Source of the DNA: UTCHB3 sp002050155
GTDB taxonomy: Bacteria; Bacteroidota; Ignavibacteria; Ignavibacteriales; Ignavibacteriaceae
DNA length: 64,000 nucleotides
NCBI GenBank assembly: GCA_030584105.1
Contig: CP129491.1
Span: 3,286,001 to 3,350,000, forward strand
Direction of reading: 5' to 3'
A program made the translations under genes and the position numbers. The notes beneath the pieces were generated by a model. The model saw only the letters and a program-made list of their open reading frames with translations. It was not told where the DNA came from and searched no databases. Positions 47,954 through 57,324 of the stretch are shown piece by piece (position 1 is the stretch's first letter; each line of letters begins with the position of its first letter).

Positions 47954-50900
47954 ATGCGAATTGCAACGAAAATTCTTTTTTTCTCGCTGGTTGTATTGGT
48001 TTTTGTTGTATCGGCACAGAACTACAACAACGCACAATTACAAAATTTGAAAAGATACCTAAATTCTGATCTGAAAAAAAATTACCAACTTTATAATCTT
48101 GCACCTGCTGCCGTGGTTGATTCACTAACGGTAAACCGGGAAAAAGAAGTGGTAATTTATTTAAACCGCAGAGCTTCGGGAAATCCCTTCAGGGAGAGTG
48201 ATCTGCCCGGTGCATTAAACCGTTTTAACAATGCGAAAAACTCGTATGGGTTCACTAATTTTGGGCTTAAGGTGATGATCGGCTCGTTTGAAATGAGTGA
48301 AATGGTGCCGTTGCTTTATCGTACAAAGTTGCCGGTTGACAGTACCCGCCTGCCGGTTAATGAAAAACCGACAAAGGTTATTACTAATTTGGATAAAAAA
48401 TTTACAATTACTAAAGGGCTTGACGGAAGAAACATCGCGGTTTGGGGCTCGCACGGGTGGTACTACAGTGCAAAAGACAACAAGTGGATTTGGCAAAGAG
48501 CAAGACTATTCGGTTCGATTGAAGATTTGCTCACCTCTTCTATGGCGCTGCCGTTTTTAGTGCCAATGCTGGAAAATGCCGGTGCGGGGGTTTATCTGCC
48601 GAGGGAACGGGACCTTCAGACAAACTCGGTTGTAATCGATCCGGAAGAAGGGAACGCCGGCGCCGGGGTTTCCAATTTCAGTGAATGGGAAAAGGGAAGT
48701 GCCGGCTTTTTGCACTCAGAATCGGGTTATGAAGCAAATATTAACCCTTTCAGGCTCGGTTCTTTTTTAACGAAAGAAACTGTAAAAAATGAAGAAAATC
48801 CGTTGGTTTATACACCTAAGATACCGGAAAGCGGAGAATATGCTGTTTATATTTCGTTTGGTAAGGATGAAACCGGCAGAAATGTTAAGGATGTTAAATA
48901 TACGGTTAAACATTCCGGTGGCGAGACTTCTTTTTTAGTGGATCAGCAGAGGGGGTGGGGTACCTGGTTATACCTCGGCACATTTAAGTTTTTCAAAGGA
49001 ACTGACCCGTCAAAAGGGGCAGTGGTTGTTTCCGATCAAAATGAAAACGAAGGTGTGGTTACCTCCGATGCCGTTAGGTTTGGCGGAGGGATGGGCGTAG
49101 TGAAAAGAAACGGAAGCACAAGCGGGCGACCGGCATTTGTTGAAGCTGCAAGGTATTACCTGCAGTACACAGGTGCACCCGACACTTTGGTTTATAACTT
49201 CCAAAGCGACAAAGATGATTATGTGGATGATTACCAGGCGCGCGGCGAATATGTTAACTGGCTGAATGGCGCCCCGGATGGCCCCAACAAACTCACTTCC
49301 CTTCAGGGGCTGAATATACCGATTGATATTTCTTTAGCCTGGCACACCGATGCGGGAATTATGGGTGGTGACTCAACCGTTGGTTCACTGATGATATACA
49401 GTTCGGTGGGTATGGATACTTCGTTTTTCCACAACGGAAGATCAAGAATGGCGAACCGGGACTTGGGCGACATCGTACAAACACAAATTGTAAGCGATAT
49501 AAGAGCTTTGTTCGATAAGAAGTGGACGCGCCGCGAAATGTGGGACGCCGGTTATTCTGAAGCTGCCAGACCAAATGTGCCTTCAATTCTTTTAGAGTTG
49601 CTTGCTCACCAGAACTTTGCTGAAATGAAATTTTTCTGGCACCCTCAATTCAGGTTTCATGTTTCAAGGGCAATTTACAAAGGGATGCTAAAATTTCTTG
49701 CTTCGATGAGCGGTACCGGGTTTGTAGTGCAGCCGCTTCCGGTTTCAAATTTTTCAGCTCTGCTTAGCGGTGGCGCCGCCGAGTTAAGATGGGAACCGGT
49801 TTCTGATCCTTTAGAAGCAAGTGCAAAGCCCACGGGCTATGTGGTTTACAGAAGAATTGGGGAGGCAGGGTTTGACAACGGAAAGTTCACAAATGAACCT
49901 TTTTTCCGGGATGAAAACATCCCAACGGGAGTGCCTGTAAGCTATAAAGTAACCGCAGTTAATGCCGGCGGTGAAAGTTTCCCCTCTGAGGTGCTTGCTG
50001 TTGGTATCGCTAATTTAAGCAGCAAAAACAGTGCAAGCGAAACGGGCAATACTGATAATATGAAAGCTGACGGTATCGCCGGTAACAGCGTTTCTGAAAA
50101 GGCAAAAGAAGTGCTGGTTGTAAACTCGTTCGACCGGCTTGATATGCCGGCAACGGTGAACGAAAAAGGTTTTGAGGGCTTCCTGTTTCAGAAAGATGAA
50201 GGAGTACAGTACATAAAAGATTTTGCCTCTGTTGGTGAGCAAACAGATTTTGATCGCTCTTCGCAGTTCAAAACAAACGATGAACCGGGCTGGGGGGCAT
50301 CAAAATCAGACGCAGAGGGGCTGGTTATCGCAGGGAACTCGTTTGATTACCCGGCACTGCACGGCGAGGCATTGTTGAAGTGCGGGTTTTCTTTCAGCAG
50401 CACTTCAGTTGCCTCTTTTGTTCAACCTGGGTTCAGTACTAAGAACTATTCGATGATTGATATCATTGCCGGTGAGCAGAAAGAGTCCGTTATCAAATTG
50501 GGGCTGCAACCGGTTGTTTCAACAAGTTTCACACTGTTTTCTGACGAATTAACCAACAAACTTAACGCTGTGGTTCACGAAGGTAAAGCGCTTTTCATAA
50601 GCGGAGCTTATGTAGGTTCGGAACTTAACAGAAACGGTAAAACTAAGAAACTTGCAACGGATGTTCTTAAAGTTAACCTTGCCTCAGAATTTGCAACCGC
50701 CAACGGAAGGCTTTTTGGAACGGAGAGGGCTAACGGCGCAGAAAACGAAATTTTTGAGTTTAACACGGCTTTTTCCAAAGATATTTACAAAGTTGAGGCT
50801 CCTCAGGCTATTGATCCCGTTGCTGGCGGTGAGACTTTGTTCAGATATTCCGATAATTCCACTTCGGCGGTTGTTGGCTTTAACGGACAGCATCGCACTG

Positions 50901-50989
50901 TTGTGGCGGGTTTTCCGTTTGAAACATTGGTAACTCCGGAGTACCGGGAAGCTTTTATGCGGTTTGTTACCGGCTATTTGCTTAGATAG
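47954..50989 (+). CDS. Large secreted protein with golvesin-like and amidase-like domains
   Basis: This 1011-residue protein has a signal peptide (about 1-21). Its first 550 residues are of the type found in Bacteroidota proteins annotated as golvesin C-terminal-like or xanthan lyase. An amidase_3-like pattern (GSHGWYYS ... WHTDAGI ... SILLELLAHQNFAEM) provides His, His/Asp and Glu zinc-site candidates. It is interrupted by a golvesin-like beta domain (about 270-380, YTPKIPESGEYAVYISF). A fibronectin III domain follows (about 600-690, GYVVYRR). The final 300 residues are unassigned. It is likely exported and acts on cell-wall or extracellular glycans. No type IX sorting domain is present. Confidence 0.83.
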   Translation: MRIATKILFFSLVVLVFVVSAQNYNNAQLQNLKRYLNSDLKKNYQLYNLAPAAVVDSLTVNREKEVVIYLNRRASGNPFRESDLPGALNRFNNAKNSYGFTNFGLKVMIGSFEMSEMVPLLYRTKLPVDSTRLPVNEKPTKVITNLDKKFTITKGLDGRNIAVWGSHGWYYSAKDNKWIWQRARLFGSIEDLLTSSMALPFLVPMLENAGAGVYLPRERDLQTNSVVIDPEEGNAGAGVSNFSEWEKGSAGFLHSESGYEANINPFRLGSFLTKETVKNEENPLVYTPKIPESGEYAVYISFGKDETGRNVKDVKYTVKHSGGETSFLVDQQRGWGTWLYLGTFKFFKGTDPSKGAVVVSDQNENEGVVTSDAVRFGGGMGVVKRNGSTSGRPAFVEAARYYLQYTGAPDTLVYNFQSDKDDYVDDYQARGEYVNWLNGAPDGPNKLTSLQGLNIPIDISLAWHTDAGIMGGDSTVGSLMIYSSVGMDTSFFHNGRSRMANRDLGDIVQTQIVSDIRALFDKKWTRREMWDAGYSEAARPNVPSILLELLAHQNFAEMKFFWHPQFRFHVSRAIYKGMLKFLASMSGTGFVVQPLPVSNFSALLSGGAAELRWEPVSDPLEASAKPTGYVVYRRIGEAGFDNGKFTNEPFFRDENIPTGVPVSYKVTAVNAGGESFPSEVLAVGIANLSSKNSASETGNTDNMKADGIAGNSVSEKAKEVLVVNSFDRLDMPATVNEKGFEGFLFQKDEGVQYIKDFASVGEQTDFDRSSQFKTNDEPGWGASKSDAEGLVIAGNSFDYPALHGEALLKCGFSFSSTSVASFVQPGFSTKNYSMIDIIAGEQKESVIKLGLQPVVSTSFTLFSDELTNKLNAVVHEGKALFISGAYVGSELNRNGKTKKLATDVLKVNLASEFATANGRLFGTERANGAENEIFEFNTAFSKDIYKVEAPQAIDPVAGGETLFRYSDNSTSAVVGFNGQHRTVVAGFPFETLVTPEYREAFMRFVTGYLLR

Positions 50990-51056
50990 CGGTGGCTGTT
51001 TGGCCCCACGAAGCCTTCACAGCCGGCAGGGATACGAAAACTGTTTGCTTAGATAG
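50977..51056 (+). repeat. Duplication of the gene end with its stop codon
   Basis: TTTGCTTAGATAG, the end of the large secreted protein gene with its TAG, lies at 50977-50989 and again at 51044-51056, an offset of 67 bp, with flanking similarity (GGT). Between the copies is unrelated DNA. Confidence 0.85.
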
Positions 51057-51194
51057 TGGTCGGTTATTTTTCATAGTTTTGGAATAAACTTTGCCCCATT
51101 TGGTTCTATTTTTTACCGTTTAGGTTTTAATTTCAACCGGTAGCGGAAAGTGCAATTATTCCGTTGTAAAAACGGTTCCTAAAGCCAAAATTCG

Positions 51195-51202
51195 TATCTT
51201 TG
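51195..51202 (+). promoter_or_regulatory. TAnnTTTG -7 element before bshC
   Basis: TATCTTTG at 51195-51202 is a perfect TAnnTTTG -7 box of the Bacteroidota type, 31 bp before the bshC start. A convincing -33 element at the normal spacing is not evident. Confidence 0.45.
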
Positions 51203-51232
51203 TAAAATTAAAAAGCCGGAGTTTTTAACACG

Positions 51233-52861
51233 ATGAACATAAATTTTAGAGATATTCCCGGGCAGTCACCCCTGTTTCTTGATTACCTTTACAACTTCAA
51301 AAATGTGGCGAAATATTATATTAAAGATTTCAGAAACGAACAGATTTACGAGCCACACTTCCGTGATGTTCTCTCAAAATACCCGACTGACCGGCGGGAG
51401 CTTGCAGCTGCCATCAAAAATCAATATCTTAACAAAAGAATTTCTGTTAAAACTTCCCGGAATATCAAATTTCTTGAGGAGAAAAACACCCTTGTTATTG
51501 CCACCGGGCAACAGCTTGGCATTGCAGGAGGACCCCTTTACACGATCTACAAAACTATTTCCGCTATTAAATTAGCCGCTGATTTAACCGAAAAATTCCC
51601 CGATTTCAACTTTGTGCCTGTCTTTTGGCTTGCCGGTGACGACCACGATTTCAGGGAAATTCAGTCGATCAATGTGATCAACAAAGAAAGCAAATTGGAA
51701 AAAATCACTTACTCGATCGATGAAGACCCCGAAAAGGACTTTGGAAGTGTCGGCAGCATGATTTTGGAATCGGATATTGAAGATTTCTTCACACAGTTGC
51801 GCAGCAGTTTGAGGGAAACTGAGTTTACAAACGATGTTATAACTTTCCTTTCCGGAATTTATGAAAAGGGTAGGACGATTGCCGATTCGTTCACCGAAAT
51901 GATGTATAAGTTTTTTGATAAATACGGTTTGGTTATCTGCAACCCACAGACAGAAGAGATTAAAAGGCTGCTGATCCCTGTTTTCAGGCACGAAATTGAA
52001 AACTACCGCACGCACGCTTCAAAGCTGATTCAGGTGAGCGCAGGGTTGGATGAAGAGTACCACGCACAAGTGAAAATAAGGCCGATAAACATCTTCATAA
52101 ACAACGAAACCGGGCGGCACCTGCTTGACCCGTTGGAAAATGACGAGTTCCGCCTGAAAAGGAAAAAAGTTAAATTCACCAAAGACGAACTGCTTCAACT
52201 GTTGGAGACTTCACCCGAAATTTTCAGCGCTAATGTGATTCTGCGTCCGATTTGTCAGGATTACCTTTTCCCGACTGCTTTTTATATCGGGGGGCCCGCC
52301 GAGGTCGCTTACTTTGCGCAGATAGTTCAGCTTTATAAAATGTTCAACTTAGCCACACCGATCGCGTATCCAAGGCTTAGCGCTACTATTGTTGAGAAAT
52401 CAGTGCAGACACTTCTGCAAAGGTTTGGCATTACCATTGAAGATTTCTTCAAACTCAAAAGAGAGATTTTCAATAAAGTTGCATCTATGATTTCGGAATA
52501 TGACATCGACGGCAAGTTTCAGGATGCAGAGGGAAAACTCGCCGAAGTTTACGATGATCTGAAGAACTACCTTGCAGATGTGGAGAACACACTGGCTGAC
52601 CCAGTAGAGAAAAGCAAGATAAAGGCGCTTCAACACCTTTCTGATCTGAAAGCAAAAGCGGAAGCTGCAAGGCTGCGAAAGCATGAAAACACGATGAACC
52701 GGTTGGATAAATCGTATGCGCTGCTGTTACCCGAAAACAACCTGCAGGAAAGGGAGTTGAACTATTTCTATTTTGCAAACAAATACGGGCTTGGTTTTTT
52801 CGAATACCTTATCGAAAAACTTCAGATTAACGAACACGACCACAGTGTAATTTTCCTCTGA
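51233..52861 (+). CDS. bshC: Putative cysteine ligase BshC of bacillithiol synthesis
   Basis: This 542-residue protein is of the BshC family, which carries out the last step of bacillithiol synthesis by adding cysteine to GlcN-malate. Family features are IPGQSPLFLDYL-like at the N-terminus, TGQQLGIAGGPLYTIYKT, PVFWLAGDDHDFREI (usually PVFWMAsEDHDf.E), a long coiled coil (about 400-500) and FIPE-type ends such as YFANKYGLGF. The length is normal. Other genes of the pathway (bshA, bshB) are not in the window. The next gene starts in the stop codon (TGATG). Confidence 0.93.
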   Translation: MNINFRDIPGQSPLFLDYLYNFKNVAKYYIKDFRNEQIYEPHFRDVLSKYPTDRRELAAAIKNQYLNKRISVKTSRNIKFLEEKNTLVIATGQQLGIAGGPLYTIYKTISAIKLAADLTEKFPDFNFVPVFWLAGDDHDFREIQSINVINKESKLEKITYSIDEDPEKDFGSVGSMILESDIEDFFTQLRSSLRETEFTNDVITFLSGIYEKGRTIADSFTEMMYKFFDKYGLVICNPQTEEIKRLLIPVFRHEIENYRTHASKLIQVSAGLDEEYHAQVKIRPINIFINNETGRHLLDPLENDEFRLKRKKVKFTKDELLQLLETSPEIFSANVILRPICQDYLFPTAFYIGGPAEVAYFAQIVQLYKMFNLATPIAYPRLSATIVEKSVQTLLQRFGITIEDFFKLKREIFNKVASMISEYDIDGKFQDAEGKLAEVYDDLKNYLADVENTLADPVEKSKIKALQHLSDLKAKAEAARLRKHENTMNRLDKSYALLLPENNLQERELNYFYFANKYGLGFFEYLIEKLQINEHDHSVIFL

Positions 52862-53748
52862 TGAAAAATCATAATTTTGTACCCGTTACTCTCCTTTTTC
52901 TGCTGTTTGTGGTTTTTCTGCAATTTTCTGCGGTTGCTCAGCAGGAAAGTGGAAGGTTATACAAGTTCCGGTTGGATAACGCACCTTTCCCCGATCCGGG
53001 GCGCGCTTCGGGCTACAACGGGCTTTCTTACGCAGGGCACTACGACGATAACACCGTTGCCGTTTACATTCCACCGGGGTACAAAGATAACGGCAGTACC
53101 GACATTGTTTTCTATTTTCACGGATGGTATAACACGGTTGATGGCGTGCTAAGCGGGTTCAAGATGATTGAGCAATTTCTTGAAGCGCGCAAGAACGCTA
53201 TTTTGGTTATACCGGAAGGACCCAAAAATGCTGCTGACTCTTATTACGGGAAATTGGAAAGAGAGAACGGCTTCTTAAATTTAGTGATGGAAATTTTGGA
53301 TTCGCTGAAGGGGCGAACTGAAATTGAAGAGACTATTCCCGGTAAAATTGTGGTTGCGTGTCACTCAGGTGGGGTGAGGGTTCTTTCAAAAATTTTGAAG
53401 CAGGGAGGTGTTACTCATCAAATCAGGGATGTCTATCTCTTCGATGCTACTTACGGGTATATTGATGAATATTTAGACTGGCTGATGACCTTCGAGGGAA
53501 AGTTAATTTCGATTTGGACTGAAGGCTCCGGCACCAGAGACGGTACGATGAGGATGATCCAAAGGCTGAAAGACGCCGGAATCCCTTTCTTAAACATTGA
53601 TGAGGTGAACCTCACTAAGGATGATCTCATTTTTAACCGGATTGTAATAATTAAAACACCATTGGCACACAGCGACCTCGTTTTTTTAACAGGTAACTTC
53701 ACTAAATTTCTGAACACAAGCATGTTAGACTTATTGGAAGTAAGGTGA
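52861..53748 (+). CDS. Secreted alpha/beta hydrolase-like protein
   Basis: This 295-residue protein has a signal peptide (about 1-28, ending VAQQ). It has the layout of an alpha/beta hydrolase: VYIPPGYKDNGSTDIVFYFHG (oxyanion region), a nucleophile-elbow-like VACHSGGVRVL with the candidate Ser, and a C-terminal His in TPLAHSDLVF. The closest general match is a polyhydroxybutyrate depolymerase/esterase-like fold. I cannot name the substrate. It overlaps the bshC stop by one base, so it is made from the same transcript. A terminator follows directly, overlapping its stop codon. Confidence 0.8.
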   Translation: MKNHNFVPVTLLFLLFVVFLQFSAVAQQESGRLYKFRLDNAPFPDPGRASGYNGLSYAGHYDDNTVAVYIPPGYKDNGSTDIVFYFHGWYNTVDGVLSGFKMIEQFLEARKNAILVIPEGPKNAADSYYGKLERENGFLNLVMEILDSLKGRTEIEETIPGKIVVACHSGGVRVLSKILKQGGVTHQIRDVYLFDATYGYIDEYLDWLMTFEGKLISIWTEGSGTRDGTMRMIQRLKDAGIPFLNIDEVNLTKDDLIFNRIVIIKTPLAHSDLVFLTGNFTKFLNTSMLDLLEVR

Positions 53749-53768
53749 AATTTATCACCCTTTTTTTC
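53744..53768 (+). terminator. Rho-independent terminator overlapping the hydrolase stop codon
   Basis: GGTGA (53744-53748) pairs with TCACC (53755-53759), loop AATTTA, followed by C and seven or more T. The hydrolase stop codon TGA (53746-53748) is in the left arm. Confidence 0.72.
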
Positions 53769-54616
53769 TTAATGAAAATTGAACAGATTTTAGTAAAATT
53801 TGCTCTAAATCATATCGATTTAATTTATTAATTGATATATTCAGTATTGATTAATTGAAAATATTATGTCAAATAACACTAAAATTTTGCTTTTTTACTC
53901 CCCGTCTGATGAAATTCATTTGATTACGGATGAAATAAAGAAAGTAATTGAATCTCCTGAGATTGAACATGTTACTGACTTTTCAGAATTGGAGAGAACG
54001 CTTCACAAATATAACCCGTCAATTGCAGTTCTTTTGTTTCAGTCAACGGTTAAAAATGCGGTCAGCAGTGTAAAAATTGTTAAGCAATTCAACCAACTTA
54101 TTCCTGTTATCGTAATTTCCGACCCATCGGATGAAGCAACCGTGATCGAAGTGATGAAAGCCGGTGCAGATGACTACATTCATCGCTCTCATCCCGAGAA
54201 AATTGAAAACGCAATTATTGCAGCACTTTCCAAAAGAAGCAAAGATATTGACAGGGAAGCCGCGCTTAAAATTCTGATTCATAACGAGGCAAGGTACCGG
54301 AACTTCTTCAGGGAACATCCCGCGATGAAACTGCTCATCGATCCCGATTCGGGGCAAATTATTGAAGCTAATATAAGTGCCGCAAAATTTTACGGCTACA
54401 CCATCTCCGAGTTTAAAACTAAGCAAATTCAGGAGTTAAGTATTTACGATTCAGTGACTGTGTTAAATGGTCTGAGGCAAAGCGTTTTTTTGGGTGGTAG
54501 GAGAATTGTAACTCAACACAAAAAAGCTAACGGGATAATTGTTGATGTGGAAATTGAAGCCGGTGTACTGGTTCAGCGGAAAACAGAATTTTAACAGTTG
54601 AAAATAATGTAGAAAG

Positions 54617-55519
54617 TCAGGCATAATCCTGCACCTTCATCCTTAGTAATTTAGCGTTCAAAAGTTTTTTGTTTCTCTCCTTTAATTTAGCATCTACACG
54701 GTTAAATAAAAAGTCTTCCGGAGTCAAAAAGAACAAGGAAGAGTGTAGTCGTTCGGTATTATAATAGTCAATAAACTTTCCCACCTGCTCTCTTGCATCA
54801 TCAAGATCAATCATCGAAATTCTTGCAATACACTCTCTCCTGATGGTTCGGTGATACCGTTCAATTTTGCCGTTAGCTTGCGGATAACTGACAGAGGTTC
54901 TGATGTGCTCGAGTCCGGCAAACCTTAGGAATGCTGCAAAGTCCTTAGAGACAAATTGAGAGCCGTTGTCGGAAATGATCCTAGGACGGTAACCCTCACA
55001 TTTCTCAAGGGCTCTCTGAAGAGTGATCTGAACATCAATCTCCTGCATATTTGTCCTGAGTTCGTGATGGACAATATAGCGACTGTATCCGTCGATCACG
55101 GAGATCAAAAACAAGAAAGAACCTTTGAAGTTAACATATTTAATATCAGTGTGCCAATGTTGGTGAATGCCTGTTGGCTGAACAAACCCCGTTCCTTTCT
55201 TCGAACTTTTAACCGTATTCCATCGGTTAAGCAGTCCTGCAGATTTTAGAACACGGTATGTAGTAGAAGGACTTACGGCAACAACATCAGCATCGAGCAT
55301 CAAATAAGTCAGTCTTCGGTACCCTTCTCCCGGGTGTTCACGGGCATAGTCAATGATGGCCTTTCTCTCCCAATTTAGGAGATAACCTCCCTTTGGTATT
55401 TTACCGTTATGCCTGTTACCGGTACCTGATCGTTTCCTCCAATCATAAAACTTCGCGGTACTAATACCTATTAGAGTCAGTAGCGATTTAATGGTGTAGT
55501 CTGTTATGGGACTTATCAT
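54617..55519 (-). CDS. IS3-family transposase OrfB (DDE integrase)
   Basis: This 300-residue catalytic part has an rve/integrase core. The DDE triad is visible as HTDIKYV (first Asp), IISDNGSQFVS (second Asp) and ANGKIERYHRT (Glu), with IDGYSRYIV between. The frame is open upstream of the Met at 55519 as far as the slippery A8 run (55593-55600), where it joins orfA by a -1 shift. The functional product is therefore probably a fused OrfAB of about 420 residues. All catalytic residues are intact, so the element may still be mobile. Confidence 0.95.
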   Translation of the reverse strand: MISPITDYTIKSLLTLIGISTAKFYDWRKRSGTGNRHNGKIPKGGYLLNWERKAIIDYAREHPGEGYRRLTYLMLDADVVAVSPSTTYRVLKSAGLLNRWNTVKSSKKGTGFVQPTGIHQHWHTDIKYVNFKGSFLFLISVIDGYSRYIVHHELRTNMQEIDVQITLQRALEKCEGYRPRIISDNGSQFVSKDFAAFLRFAGLEHIRTSVSYPQANGKIERYHRTIRRECIARISMIDLDDAREQVGKFIDYYNTERLHSSLFFLTPEDFLFNRVDAKLKERNKKLLNAKLLRMKVQDYA

Positions 55520-55572
55520 CTGAATAAACCGAATAATTGAGTCTCGAATATCAGGTTCAACCCAAAGCCCAT

Positions 55573-55887
55573 TCAGAGATCCCCACCGATACTTTTTTTT
55601 ATTTCTATGTTCTCTCTAAGGAGGAATGATATAGCTTCATCCCTTTTGCGGAGCTTCTCTTCGAGTTGCTCTACTTTGCCTGAACTCAGCCGTTCTTCAG
55701 CAGACTTGCCTGCGCTCTTAGCAAAAATCGATGTTGCATTTTCGAAGAGTTTCTTTTTCCATGCGTATATATCGTTGACATGAATACCGTACTTCTCAGC
55801 GACTTGGCTGATGGATAGTTTATTCTCAAGAAGTTCTCTGAGAATGATGACTTTTTGCTCGGGGGTGAATCTCTTTTTCGTTTGCAT
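55573..55887 (-). CDS. IS3-family transposase OrfA (HTH)
   Basis: This 104-residue protein begins MQTKKRFTPEQKVIILRELL and has a helix-turn-helix of the transposase_8 type (about 8-55, ISQVAEKYGIHVNDIYAWKKK). A Leu-rich coiled coil follows (about 70-98, EQLEEKLRKRDEAISFLLRE), probably for oligomerisation. Near its end the mRNA carries eight consecutive A (complement of 55593-55600). Slipping back by one base there enters the orfB frame, which is open with no stop. Confidence 0.94.
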   Translation of the reverse strand: MQTKKRFTPEQKVIILRELLENKLSISQVAEKYGIHVNDIYAWKKKLFENATSIFAKSAGKSAEERLSSGKVEQLEEKLRKRDEAISFLLRENIEIKKSIGGDL

Positions 55888-57210
55888 GAAAGGAATCTCC
55901 TTTTTTATTATTTTACATTAAATAAATTTACGAAATTCCATTTCCACTTGAAGCATTACACCGGATTATTCAAAACAGACGATAAAGCTCTGATTTACGC
56001 AATTATCACCGACATCTCAGAAAGAGTTGCAAATGATAAAAGAATGCAACTTTTTGCTTTTGCAATCGAAGAAAGCCCGGTTGCAATTATGATTTCCTCC
56101 GCCGACTTCAATATTCAGTATGTAAATAAAAAGTTTTCTGAACTTTATGGATATGATTATGCGGATGTTTTTGGGCAACATGTTTCTATTCTATCTGTAC
56201 CGGATGCTTACGAAACCCAATACTCCGGTATTAGGGAGTCCCTTGAAAACAATGACGGTTGGATCGGGACAGTTCAGTTAAAGAGAAAGAATGAAAAGCT
56301 TTTATGGGCAGATGTGGTAATGTCTGTCCACAGGAATGTGTCAGGTAATGTTCAAATGCACATCACCTACTCTTTGGATGTTTCCGATCGCGTGAAAATG
56401 GTGCAGGAACTTATTGACGCGAAGAATAAAGCGGAAGAAATGGTGAAACTGAAATCGGATTTTCTTGCAGCCATGAGCCATGAACTTAGAACACCATTCA
56501 TCGGAATTATGGGAAGTGCTGAGGTGCTTAGGGATGAACTTGAGAACGAAGACCTCAGCGAGTTTGCTGACATTATCTTCACTTCAGCTAAAAGAATGCA
56601 GACTACTTTGGAGAAGATTCTATTAATCTCCGATCTTGACCATACAGACACAAATATTCGATTCAGAAAGGTTGATTTAAGAAGTGTGTTCAGCAAAATT
56701 ATTTCTGAAAACAGAACTATTGCCGAGCACAAAGGATTAACATTTGAAGTGAATCTAAATTTTGAGGGGATCGAGTTTATCAGTGATCAGGACTACTTAC
56801 TTTATACCGTAGGTAATATCATTCAAAATGCCGTTATTTATACTCAGGTTGGAAAAGTTAAAATTACCGGGGAAGCAATTAAAGTTAACAGTGAATCCGG
56901 GATTTCAATTACAGTTTCGGATACCGGAATCGGCATTCCCGAGGATAAACAGCATCTTATATGGGAAGAATTCAGGCAAATTAGCGAGGGGCAAACCCGT
57001 AACTATGAGGGGACAGGCTTAGGGCTGGCGATCGCAAAAAGGTGTATTGAAAAATTGAAAGGCACTATTTCGCTAAAAAGTACTTACGGCGTCGGTTCCG
57101 AGTTTACAATTAAAATCCCTTCTCACGAACTTGATGAAGTTGTATAATATAGATCATTAGTCTAAAAAAATATTTTTGTTACATTAATTCAGTTATATAT
57201 TTTTGTTGGC

Positions 57211-57250
57211 TGTTTTACATATTTTTATGACTGTAAAACAATTTTTTCTT
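57211..57250 (+). terminator. Terminator between the two related kinase genes
   Basis: TGTTTTACA (57211-57219) pairs with TGTAAAACA (57232-57240), followed by a T-rich tract. It separates the split kinase gene from the intact paralog. Confidence 0.75.
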
Positions 57251-57324
57251 ATGGGCAATTAACCCGGGTTATTCCGTCTGTCTGAAGAACCTGCGTTGTT
57301 GTTAGCAATTCTTTGGAAGTTCCT

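Larger units (their letters stand above)
54592..55924 (-). mobile_element. IS3-family insertion sequence
   Basis: An element of about 1333 bp carries orfA and orfB on the minus strand. AATTT at 54587-54591 and 55925-55929 is the putative 5-bp target duplication, and its removal restores the host reading frame. The ends share an imperfect inverted repeat: TG-AAAATAATGTA inside the left end and, on the other strand, TGTAAAATAATAAA inside the right end. The size and two-ORF layout are normal for IS3-family elements. No other copy is in the window. Confidence 0.93.
53866..57147 (+). pseudogene. Sensor histidine kinase gene split by an IS3-family element
   Basis: The 5' part (53866-54591) encodes a degenerate receiver domain (about 1-125), a PAS domain and part of its closing beta-sheet. 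The frame hits TAA just inside the inserted element. The 3' part (55930-57147) continues the PAS sheet, adds a second PAS domain (IEESPVAIMIS onward), HisKA with MSHELRTPF and an ATPase domain (IIQNAVIY, DTGIGI, GTGLGLAIA). Joining 54591 directly to 55930 restores one frame of 647 residues that aligns along its length with the intact kinase at 57325. The pseudo-receiver lacks the phospho-acceptor Asp (IAVLLFQSTV). It is inactive as a single protein unless the element excises or the parts function separately. Confidence 0.9.

Noticed and set aside
54599..55917. TG...CA ends as the exact borders of the IS element
   Set aside because: These borders give no matching target duplication, whereas 54592-55924 gives AATTT on both sides and restores the host frame.
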